Shown here one piece after another: positions 1 through 6,974 of a stretch of DNA of 37,221 nucleotides (the first letter of the stretch is position 1; every line of letters begins with the position of its first letter). The stretch is taken from positions 1 through 37,221 of the forward strand of contig CAZGTQ010000092.1 of assembly GCA_964528575.1 (NCBI GenBank), in the 5' to 3' direction. The notes under the pieces were generated by a model. The model was given only the letters and a program-made list of their open reading frames with translations, was not told where the DNA came from and searched no databases. This DNA comes from CAZGTQ01 sp964528575. Lineage in GTDB: Bacteria; Planctomycetota; UBA1135; GCA-002686595. The translations under genes were made by a program, and so were the position numbers.

Positions 1-1
1 C

Positions 2-1468
2 GAGGCGACGGCGCTCGAGGTGCTCTACCGGCGCATCCTGACCGACGACGCGCCCGATCCGCGCAAGCTCCAGCCGCGCGTCTCGCTCGACCTGCAGCGC
101 GTGCTCGAGAAGGCGCTCGAGAAGGACCCCGAGCGGCGCTATCCGAGCGCGCTCGCATTCGCCGAGGACCTGCGCCGCGTGCGCGCGCACGAGCCGATCC
201 TCGCCGCGCGCACCGGCGTCGTGCGGCGTGCCCGCAAGTGGGCGCGGCGCAACCCGGCGGTCGCGGCGGCGCTCGCGGCGCTCGTGCTCGTCGTCCTCGC
301 ATCCGGCGCGACGCTCGTCGGTGTCCAAGGCTTCGGGCGCGCGGCGAACGGGGGCGGCGAAGCCGCGGTCTCGCTCGCGAACGCGATGGGGGAGTTGCGC
401 GACGCGGTCCCCGAGGGCCCCTTCCGCGCCGGCGACGCGTTGCGGCTGCGCTCGACGTTCGACCAGCTCGCGACCGAGCTCGACGAGGAGGACGCCGACG
501 ATCTGCGCCGCTACCTCGTCGGCCTGCTGATGGAGCGCACGCGCGAGTTCCCCAACCAGCGCAATGCCCTGTGGCGGGACGGACCGCGCGCGCAGGACGG
601 CGAGGTGCTCTGGACCCTGATCTCGCAGCTCGAGCCCGCCCAGGTGCTGCGCTTCCGCACGCGGCCCACGCGCCTCGCCGAGCTGCCCGAAGGCGCGGTC
701 GTCGTCGACCTGAACGACGTCGTCGCGCAGCAGAAGGCCGCGGCCGACGGCGCTGGCGAGTGGTACACGTTCGCGACGGCCGACTACGCGTTCAACACGA
801 ACGCGGCCGACCCGGCGATCGCCGAGCAGGTCGCGCGCCAGCTCCAGCTCGTGCGCCGCCAGGCCTACGAGCGATTGCTCCCGAGCGCGGAGTCCGGCGA
901 GCGCGCCTACGCCGTCCGCATCTTCGTCGACGCCGAGCAGTATGGAGACTTCGGCGGCGAGCCGGGCACGAGCGCCCACTGGAGCCCGGAGCGCCGCGAG
1001 CTGTTCGTGCTCGCGCCGACGGGCGACGGCGCCGACCAGCAGCTCGAGCGCCAGCGTGTCGCGCTCTTCCACGAGGGCTTCCACCAGTACGTCGGCGCGG
1101 GAGGCGAGCGCGAGGTCCCGCGCTGGGCCGACGAGCGGCTCGCCGAGCTGTTCGCGAGCGCCGCGGTCGAGGACGGCCGCGTCCAAGTCGATGCGCGCGC
1201 GCTCGCCGCGCCCGACCTGCCCGCCGCGCCGGCTGCGCCCGACCCGCCCGACCTGCGCATGTCCGGCGCGCTGCTCTACTTCCTGAACGAGGTCGCCGAG
1301 AACGAGCGCTGGAAGGACATCCCCGCGCGCTACCTCGAGTGCGCCCTCGCCGGCCGTGAAGAGGACGAGGCGCTGCGCACGAGCTGCGAGGGCGTCGACG
1401 TCTCGGAGCTGAAGAGCGCCTTCCACACCTGGCTCCAGAAGCAGACCCCGAGCGGTCAGCAGCCGTAG
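2..1468 (+). CDS. Membrane Ser/Thr protein kinase C-terminus fused to a gluzincin-like metalloprotease ectodomain (partial)
   Basis: The frame is open to the left edge, so the start and most of the kinase domain lie outside the window. Numbering from the GTG at 20, residues 1-60 look like the end of a Hanks-type kinase C-lobe (LEKDPERRYPSALAFAEDL, then an EPI motif). A hydrophobic segment at about 78-103, preceded by Arg-rich sequence, is a single membrane helix. The C-terminal part, presumably extracytoplasmic, carries HEGFH at 351-355 followed by PRWADERLAELF. H351, E352, H355 and E372 therefore fit the zinc ligands and catalytic Glu of a gluzincin peptidase, similar in layout to DUF1570-type planctomycete proteins. 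Kinases with C-terminal sensory ectodomains are common in Planctomycetota; a peptidase-like ectodomain is less usual. Whether it is catalytically active is unknown. The downstream PQQ-like gene starts 17 nt after the stop. Confidence 0.85.
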   Translation, partial: EATALEVLYRRILTDDAPDPRKLQPRVSLDLQRVLEKALEKDPERRYPSALAFAEDLRRVRAHEPILAARTGVVRRARKWARRNPAVAAALAALVLVVLASGATLVGVQGFGRAANGGGEAAVSLANAMGELRDAVPEGPFRAGDALRLRSTFDQLATELDEEDADDLRRYLVGLLMERTREFPNQRNALWRDGPRAQDGEVLWTLISQLEPAQVLRFRTRPTRLAELPEGAVVVDLNDVVAQQKAAADGAGEWYTFATADYAFNTNAADPAIAEQVARQLQLVRRQAYERLLPSAESGERAYAVRIFVDAEQYGDFGGEPGTSAHWSPERRELFVLAPTGDGADQQLERQRVALFHEGFHQYVGAGGEREVPRWADERLAELFASAAVEDGRVQVDARALAAPDLPAAPAAPDPPDLRMSGALLYFLNEVAENERWKDIPARYLECALAGREEDEALRTSCEGVDVSELKSAFHTWLQKQTPSGQQP

Positions 1469-1485
1469 GCGCTACCTTGGCGCCC

Positions 1486-4146
1486 ATGCAGGCGCCGCAG
1501 CACCTCGCGCGTCTCGCCGCCGTCGCGCTCGCCCTCGCACCCGCCGCGGCGCAGGACAGCCGCGTATGGCGCGTCGAGCTCCCGCCGAGCCCGCTCGGCC
1601 GCGCCAGCGCGTCCCCGGCGATCGCCGGCGAGCGCGTCGTCGTCAGCACGTCGCTCGAGGTGCTCGCGCTCGACGCGCGCTCGGGCGAGTTGCTCTGGAC
1701 GAGCGAGCGGGATTCGCGCTGGACGAGCGAGCACTGGACGCGGCTGGGGATCGACGACGAGCGGAGCGTCGTCGCTCCCGCCGTCGCGCAGGGCATCGTC
1801 GTCGCGAGCCTCCTCGTCCCGCGTCCCGACGAAGCGCTGCTCTGGGACGAGCTCGGCGTGCCGCTCGGCCGCGTGGCTCCGGAGCGTCGGCTGCACGCGT
1901 TCGACCTGGCGAGCGGCCGCCCGCTGTGGAGCCACGCTCCCACCTGGGACGGCACCGGCGGCGCGTTCGCCGAGCGAGCGCGCGTCGCCGGTCCGCCGGT
2001 CGTCGCGGGCTCGCGCGTCCTCGTGCCGTGCTACGGGCTCTCGGAGCGGACGGAGCAACTCCTCGAGCAGGAGCCGGTCGACGACTACCACGTCGCCTGC
2101 TACGAGCTCGCGACCGGCGAGCTCGTGTGGAGCACGGCCGTCGCGCGGACGCAGCCGCCGCTCGACATGTTCGGTCGCCGCTTCATGGAGCTCGCGACGC
2201 CGCCCCTCGCCGTCGCCGGCGAGCGCGCGATCGCGGTCACGCGCTGCGGCGTCGTCGCGGCGTTGCGCGTCGACACGGGCGAGCTCTCGTGGTCGACCGA
2301 GTACGAGCGTCTCGGGCGCACTCCCGCTCCGGACTGGCTGCGTGGCGACAAGCCGCTCGGCCTGACGCACTGGCGGACCGCGCCGCCGGTCGTGGCGGAC
2401 GGCGCCGTGATCGCCGCGCCCGCCGATGCGCTGCGCCTGCTCGCGTTCGACCTCACGACGGGCGCGCCGCTCTGGTCGGAGCCGCACGTGCCCGAGGCGG
2501 ACACGCTGCTGGGCGCCGACCGCACCACGATCTGGCTCGGCGGCGACCGCACGCTCGTCGCGCTGCGCAAGCCCGGCGGCCTGGCGGGCGGGGGCGCGCT
2601 CGAGCGGGCGTGGCGCGCCGACCTCGGTGACGCCGAGCCGGGCATGCCGCGCGCGCTGGTCACGGGCGACGCGGTCCTGGTCCCGCGCTCCGACCGCATC
2701 GCCGCATTCGACCGCACGAACGGCGAGCGGCTCCCCGACCGCGCGCTCGCCCACGAGCCGGGCAACCTCGCGCTCGCGGGCGACGTGCTGGTCGCGCAGT
2801 CGGACGTCGCGGTCGTCGGCCTCGGCCGGCCGCTGATCTGGAGCGTCGCGTTGCCCGCGGAGCCGTTCGCCCGGCTCTTCGCGCACCGCACGCGCTTCGG
2901 CGCGTTCCCCGCGATCGCGCAGGGGAGCGTCCTCGCCAGCGACGGGGTCGAGCTGGTCGCGGTCGACGCGGGCTCGGGCGCCGTGCGTTGGCGCAGCGAG
3001 CTGAACGCCTCGTGGAAGCGAGCCGTCTACCGGCGGAGCGCCCTGACGCTCGACCACGGCCGGGACCTCGTCGCGCCGCTCGTGGCCGGCGCCGTCGTGG
3101 TCGCGGCGCTCGAGGTCCCGCTGCCCGATGCGTCCTCGAATTTCGTCTACCAGGGCGCGCCGATCCGTCCGATCGTCGCCGAGCGGCGGCTGCACGCGTT
3201 CGACCTGGAGAGCGGGCGCCCGCTCTGGGACCACCGGCCGCCCGCGGACTGGGACGCGACGACCGGCTCGTTCGCCGTGCGCGCGCGGGTGGCGGGCTCG
3301 CCCGTCGCAGCCGGATCGCGCGTGCTCGTGCCGTGCTGGGGCCTCGTCGATCGGGCGCGCCGCGGCGTCGTGGACGAGCCGCTCGCCGACTACCACGTCG
3401 CGTGCTACGAGCTCGCGACGGGCGAGCTGGTCTGGAGCACGCTCGTCGTCGTCGCGGATCTTTCGGTCGACCTGTCCGACGTGCGCGAGGAGGCGCTGGC
3501 GACGCCGCCGCTCGTCGTCGAGGGCGAGCGGGCATTCGCCGTCACGAGCTGCGGCGTCGTGGCGGCGCTGCGCGTCGACACGGGCGAGCTGCTGTGGTCG
3601 ACGGTGTACGAGCGCCTGCCCCCGCGCCGAGGGAGGGGCTGGGATCCCGACGCCGGCCGGCCGCACTGGCGCGTCGCCGTCCCGCTCGTCGTCGACGGCG
3701 CGGTGATCGCCACGCCGGTGGACTCGCCCCATCTGGTCGCGTTCGACGTCGAGTCGGGCGCGCGGCTCTGGGCGGAGTCGCACCCGCACCACGCGGACAC
3801 GCTGCTCGGCGCCGACCGCACGACGATCTGGCTGGCGGGCGAGCGCGAGCTCGTCGCGTGGCCCAATCCGAGCGGGCTCGCGAGCGGCGACCCGCTGAGG
3901 TCGTCGAGGCGCGTCGACCTCGGCGGGGACGGCACCGACATGCCGCGCGCGCTGCTGACGGACGCGGCGATCCTCGTCCCGCGTGCCGACGGCATCGCCG
4001 CGTACGACCGGGCGACGCTGGAGCCGCTCCCCGGGCTCGCGCTCCCCTGGCCGGCGGGTCCCGGCAGTCTCGCGTCCGCCGGCGGCGTGCTCGTGACCCA
4101 GTCGAGCACCGCCGTCGCCGGCCTCGTGCTCGGCGCGGAGCGATGA
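1486..4146 (+). CDS. Secreted PQQ-like beta-propeller protein with internal tandem duplication
   Basis: This 886-residue protein has a signal peptide ending near ALAPAAAQD. The ATG at 1486 is preferred to an in-frame TTG at 1477 because it gives a compact signal peptide and has TACCTT 7 nt upstream. The mature protein is built of PQQ-type blades of the form ALDxxSGxLLW. It consists of two homologous halves of about 433 residues: ERRLHAFDL occurs at 1882 and again at 3181, and DDYHVACYEL/ADYHVACYEL, VVAALRVDTGEL and ADTLLGADRTTIWL are all repeated at the same spacing. Each half probably forms a complete propeller. I see no catalytic residues of a quinoprotein dehydrogenase, so a structural or binding role outside the cytoplasm is more likely than enzymatic use of PQQ. 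Outer-membrane BamB-like proteins share the fold but are about half the length. Confidence 0.85.
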   Translation: MQAPQHLARLAAVALALAPAAAQDSRVWRVELPPSPLGRASASPAIAGERVVVSTSLEVLALDARSGELLWTSERDSRWTSEHWTRLGIDDERSVVAPAVAQGIVVASLLVPRPDEALLWDELGVPLGRVAPERRLHAFDLASGRPLWSHAPTWDGTGGAFAERARVAGPPVVAGSRVLVPCYGLSERTEQLLEQEPVDDYHVACYELATGELVWSTAVARTQPPLDMFGRRFMELATPPLAVAGERAIAVTRCGVVAALRVDTGELSWSTEYERLGRTPAPDWLRGDKPLGLTHWRTAPPVVADGAVIAAPADALRLLAFDLTTGAPLWSEPHVPEADTLLGADRTTIWLGGDRTLVALRKPGGLAGGGALERAWRADLGDAEPGMPRALVTGDAVLVPRSDRIAAFDRTNGERLPDRALAHEPGNLALAGDVLVAQSDVAVVGLGRPLIWSVALPAEPFARLFAHRTRFGAFPAIAQGSVLASDGVELVAVDAGSGAVRWRSELNASWKRAVYRRSALTLDHGRDLVAPLVAGAVVVAALEVPLPDASSNFVYQGAPIRPIVAERRLHAFDLESGRPLWDHRPPADWDATTGSFAVRARVAGSPVAAGSRVLVPCWGLVDRARRGVVDEPLADYHVACYELATGELVWSTLVVVADLSVDLSDVREEALATPPLVVEGERAFAVTSCGVVAALRVDTGELLWSTVYERLPPRRGRGWDPDAGRPHWRVAVPLVVDGAVIATPVDSPHLVAFDVESGARLWAESHPHHADTLLGADRTTIWLAGERELVAWPNPSGLASGDPLRSSRRVDLGGDGTDMPRALLTDAAILVPRADGIAAYDRATLEPLPGLALPWPAGPGSLASAGGVLVTQSSTAVAGLVLGAER

Positions 4147-4265
4147 GACGCGCCGCGGTGGCCGGCGCGCTCGTCGTCGCGGCGCCGCTCGTCGCCTTCC
4201 GGGTGTACCACGCTCCGAAGGCGGCGCTGACCTGGTCCGACGCGTTGTTCCACCGCAGCTCCTGA
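4143..4265 (+). CDS. Small hydrophobic ORF translationally coupled to the PQQ-like gene
   Basis: A 40-codon frame whose ATG overlaps the TGA of the PQQ-like gene (ATGA). The N-terminus, MRRAAVAGALVVAAPLVAF, looks like a signal peptide or membrane anchor and is followed by about 20 polar residues. Four-base start/stop overlaps recur in this window (11426, 22121, 32039, 32758), which makes coupled translation plausible. I recognise no family, and a frame this short in GC-rich DNA could be chance. Confidence 0.35.
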   Translation: MRRAAVAGALVVAAPLVAFRVYHAPKAALTWSDALFHRSS

Positions 4266-4322
4266 AGTCGCGCGAACGAGGCTCTACCGCCTTCGGCGGC
4301 GTGAGCTAGGATTCTGGCCAGC

Positions 4323-4724
4323 ATGCGCGCCTGGCTTCGCGTCCTCGCGATTTTGGTCGCGACGGCGTTCTCCGCCGCCGGGGGGCCTACGTCGGTCGGG
4401 CCGGTGCTCGCCGGGGGGCACGGCGACGGGCCGAGCTGGGTCGACGCGCGGCGGGGCGCGCCGCTGCACGCGCGGGCGCAGGAGCCCGTTCCCGCCGCCG
4501 AGGCCGAGGCGCCGTCCGACGAGCCGCGGCCGCGACCGCGCAACAGCGCGTCCGGCGACGACGACGGGCCGGTCGCGGCGCGCGTCGAGAGCGCGTCATC
4601 GGCCCGCGGCGTCGCGCCGCCGGCGCAGTGCACGCACGGCGGGCTCGCCCGCGGCGAGCTGCCCGAGGCGCAGGCGTTCCTGCGCGTGAACGGATCGGCG
4701 GACGCGCACGGAGCGCGGGCCTGA
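4323..4724 (+). CDS. Predicted secreted low-complexity protein, function unknown
   Basis: A 133-residue protein with a plausible signal peptide (MRAWLRVLAILVATAFSAAG). The rest is rich in Ala, Pro, Gly, Arg and acidic residues and appears disordered. It has one Cys, in a CTHGG context near the C-terminus, and no domain I recognise. A TAGGAT box at 4307-4312 lies 10 nt before the ATG, the same arrangement seen before several secure genes here. Codon third positions are mostly G or C. Frames on the opposite strand across this region lack a signal peptide or any recognisable domain. Because the composition is so biased, this remains a moderate call. Confidence 0.5.
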   Translation: MRAWLRVLAILVATAFSAAGGPTSVGPVLAGGHGDGPSWVDARRGAPLHARAQEPVPAAEAEAPSDEPRPRPRNSASGDDDGPVAARVESASSARGVAPPAQCTHGGLARGELPEAQAFLRVNGSADAHGARA

Positions 4725-4786
4725 CGGAGCGGAGCGAGACGCACCGTTCCTCCGTCCGACCCTCCATCCGTTCACGCATTCCAGCC

Positions 4787-5107
4787 ATGAGTCTCGCCCA
4801 TTGGTGGCGCTCCCGCTTCGGGACCGCCGCGTCCGCATCCCCCGTCGATCATCTCGCTCTCGCCCGCGCGCTCGCGCGCGAAGGCCGCAAGGCCGAAGCG
4901 TCCGAGCACTACTTCGAGATCAGGCGCAAGGACGAGCGCGCGGAGTGGCTCGTCGAGCACGCGGAGTTGCTCCTCGAGCTAGGCAACCACTACACGGCCG
5001 CGTCCCAAGCGGCGCGCGCCCTGCAGCTCGAGCCCGGCAACCCGCGCGCGCTGCGCGTGCAACGCACGATCATCGCGCTCGAGGACCAGCCGCAGCGCGC
5101 GCATTAG
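4787..5107 (+). CDS. Small TPR-repeat protein
   Basis: A 106-residue cytoplasmic protein. Residues from about 20 onward form helical pairs of TPR type: ALARALAREGRKAEASEHYF, then a second helix pair including LLLELGNHYTAASQAARAL and a third element starting QLEPGNPRALRVQ. The ATG at 4787 is chosen because the repeats begin shortly after it and upstream in-frame codons read as low-complexity Arg-rich sequence. No Shine-Dalgarno sequence or TANNNT box is evident. It ends 16 nt before the end of the convergent gene at 5124. TPR proteins mediate protein-protein contacts; the partner cannot be told from context. Confidence 0.7.
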   Translation: MSLAHWWRSRFGTAASASPVDHLALARALAREGRKAEASEHYFEIRRKDERAEWLVEHAELLLELGNHYTAASQAARALQLEPGNPRALRVQRTIIALEDQPQRAH

Positions 5108-5123
5108 CGCGTCGCCGAGCGCG

Positions 5124-6287
5124 TCACGCGCCGCGCAACGCCATCGACAGGCCGTACGTCGGCCGCTCGTCCGCGCAGAACACCGAGTGCATCGCCGTGC
5201 GGCGATGGCCGTGGTTCGGCAGCAAGATCGCATCGCCGGCGCCGAGCACCCACGCGTGCCCGGCGTCGGCGAGCAAGCCGGTCATCTCGGGATCGTTCAC
5301 GACGCCCGCGAGCCGGCCGCAACCCGGCGCGGCGAGCTCGTCCCCGAGCTCCTCGTCCGGCCAGTCCGAGCCCTCGCCCTCGAGCTCGCGCACCCGCGCG
5401 GCGAGGTCGGCGCTCGACAGCGCGAGCCACGCGGTACGCCCCGCGAGCTGGACGTAGAGCACGCCGAGCTGGCGCCGCTCGTGCGGCTGGTCGAACGCGT
5501 CGTGGTGGAACAGCGCTCCGCCCTGCGGCGCGTTCCAGTACGCGATGTGCTGCGTGAACAGGAGCGGCCGCCCCGCGAGCCGTGCCGCGAACGCGCCGAT
5601 CGGCGCCGCGGGCACGACCTCGTCCGCGCCCGGCAGGACGGCGCGGGCGAGCGCGGCGACGCGCGCGTGGCTGCGCTCGTCGGTCGACGCATCGTCGTCG
5701 ATCTCGCGGCCGAAGGCGACGCGCACGCGCAGCGACGCATCGGCGGGAAACGTCGACAGGCGCGCGGACTTGAGCCACAGGCTCGCCGCGTGCGGCCCGT
5801 CGTCGACGAGCACGCGCTCGACGTCGCGCTCGGGGTCGGCGAGCGATGCCTCGCGCGGCGCGACGCGCAGCCCGGCCGGGAGCTCGAGCTCCGCGAGCCA
5901 CGCGCGCAGCCCGCCGGGACGCCGCAGGCGCTCGTAGAGCGCGAGCCGGGCGTCGCAACGCCGAGCGCGCTGCTCGAGCGCGCCGTGCGCGCGCAACGCC
6001 CCGGGTCTCACGATGCGGGGTCGCACGATGCCGGGTCGCACGATCGGCCGCGCCGCCGCCCAGCGCGCGGCGAACGAGTCGCCGCGCTCGTCGTGCGGCG
6101 CGAGCACCGCCCAGGCGCCGTGGTCGACGCCGCGGCGCGCGAGGCGCACGCGCTCGACCGCCCGCGCGTCGATCGCGCGCAGGAACGCGGGCTCGTCGTC
6201 GTCGCGGTACGAGATCACCGGCGCGGCCCCGACGCAGCGATCGCGGTCGGGCGCGCCGAAGATGTCGGCGAACAGGTCCGTGCTCAC
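5124..6287 (-). CDS. Cupin/JmjC-like protein (putative 2-oxoglutarate/Fe(II) oxygenase fold)
   Basis: A 387-residue protein with a GTG start; TATCCT lies 7 nt upstream. The C-terminal half has the layout of cupin_8/JmjC proteins: GALFHHDAFDQ (H261, H262, D263), then LYVQLAGRTAWLAL resembling the 'QIxGRKRWxL' strand, then GAGDAILLPNHGHRR and AMHSVF with H367. H261-x-D263 plus a His near 355-367 could form the iron triad. The N-terminal half (1-220) is Arg/Ala-rich and unrecognised. It contains a three-fold IVRPG/IVRPR repeat encoded by a 15-bp tandem repeat at 6001-6045. Bacterial members of this fold hydroxylate proteins or small molecules, but the substrate is unknown. The assignment rests on motif layout only. 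Confidence 0.6.
   Translation of the reverse strand: MSTDLFADIFGAPDRDRCVGAAPVISYRDDDEPAFLRAIDARAVERVRLARRGVDHGAWAVLAPHDERGDSFAARWAAARPIVRPGIVRPRIVRPGALRAHGALEQRARRCDARLALYERLRRPGGLRAWLAELELPAGLRVAPREASLADPERDVERVLVDDGPHAASLWLKSARLSTFPADASLRVRVAFGREIDDDASTDERSHARVAALARAVLPGADEVVPAAPIGAFAARLAGRPLLFTQHIAYWNAPQGGALFHHDAFDQPHERRQLGVLYVQLAGRTAWLALSSADLAARVRELEGEGSDWPDEELGDELAAPGCGRLAGVVNDPEMTGLLADAGHAWVLGAGDAILLPNHGHRRTAMHSVFCADERPTYGLSMALRGA
6001..6045. repeat. 15-bp tandem repeat, three units, inside a coding region
   Basis: Three consecutive 15-bp units occupy 6001-6015, 6016-6030 and 6031-6045. They differ by only one to four bases. In the minus-strand gene they encode IVRPG, IVRPR and IVRPG, so copy-number change would add or remove five residues without a frameshift. 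Confidence 0.9.
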
Positions 6288-6293
6288 GGCGGC

Positions 6294-6305
6294 GAGGATA
6301 TCCTC
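6294..6305. promoter_or_regulatory. Perfect 12-bp palindrome between divergent genes, with a TATCCT box on each strand
   Basis: GAGGATATCCTC is fully self-complementary and lies in the 26-bp gap between the start codons at 6287 (-) and 6314 (+). Read on either strand it contains TATCCT, a plausible -10 element, 7 nt before the minus-strand GTG and 9 nt before the plus-strand ATG. It could be overlapping back-to-back -10 boxes, an operator, or both. Confidence 0.5.
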
Positions 6306-6313
6306 CGCCGCGG

Positions 6314-6958
6314 ATGGAGCCGTACGAGACGACCGCGCCGCAGGAGCCGGCGCGAAAGAAGTCGCGCTGGCCGCTCGTCGCGGCGGTCGGAGGCTGCGTC
6401 GTCGTGAGCCTCCTGATCGTCGCGCTCGTCGCCGGCGGCGCGTACTGGTACGTCTCGAACGTCGAGGAGATCCCCGTGACGCAGGCGGACCGCGAGGCGA
6501 TGTTCGACGTCGCCGACGTCGCCGCCGCGTGGGACGTCGTCGTCGACCTCGATGCCGCGGTCACGACGTACACGAAACGGCGTTACCCCGACGGCACGCT
6601 CTGGCTCGAGTTCGTCGGCGAGCACGAGAACGACACCGAGTACGTCTGGGTCTACAGCAGCCTGGACGTCGAGAGCACGTCGGCGGACGCGGCGGCGCTC
6701 TACCACATGACGGCGCTCGAGCCGAGCGACTTCGAGACCGAGCGGGACGAGGGCTTCAACTGGGGCGATCGCTCGCGCTTTCGCCATCTGCTCGACGACG
6801 ACGGCGCGCGCGTCGGCTGGTCTTTGCTCGCCAAGCGCGGCAAGAAGGTGATCGAGATCACCGTCACGGGGCTCGTGTTCGATCCGGACGACGACCCGCT
6901 CGAATTCGTCGAGCCGTTCCTCGAGCGCATGGCGGCGTACGAGCCGACCGCCGAGTGA
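6314..6958 (+). CDS. Single-pass membrane protein with extracytoplasmic domain, function unknown
   Basis: A 214-residue protein. The N-terminus is a short Pro- and Lys-containing cytoplasmic tail (PARKKSRWP), followed by a strong membrane helix at about 21-46 (LVAAVGGCVVVSLLIVALVA). The remaining 165 residues are mixed alpha/beta with a 'RRYPDGTLWLEFVGEHE' stretch and no recognised motif. The general plan resembles small anchored lipid- or protein-binding domains. TATCCT at 6299-6304 lies 9 nt before the ATG. It is divergent from the cupin-like gene and ends 16 nt before the end of the convergent M16 peptidase gene, so it is probably monocistronic. Confidence 0.75.
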   Translation: MEPYETTAPQEPARKKSRWPLVAAVGGCVVVSLLIVALVAGGAYWYVSNVEEIPVTQADREAMFDVADVAAAWDVVVDLDAAVTTYTKRRYPDGTLWLEFVGEHENDTEYVWVYSSLDVESTSADAAALYHMTALEPSDFETERDEGFNWGDRSRFRHLLDDDGARVGWSLLAKRGKKVIEITVTGLVFDPDDDPLEFVEPFLERMAAYEPTAE

Positions 6959-6974
6959 GCTTCGAGCCGCCGCC

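Noticed and set aside
1456..3792. 778-residue minus-strand frame opposite the PQQ-like gene
   Set aside because: It consists of Arg/Asp/Ala-rich sequence with repeats that mirror the PQQ duplication. It has no start context or motif of its own.
6001..6045. Short tandem repeats considered as a CRISPR array
   Set aside because: The units are 15 bp, have no spacers, lie in frame inside a gene, and no cas gene is present.
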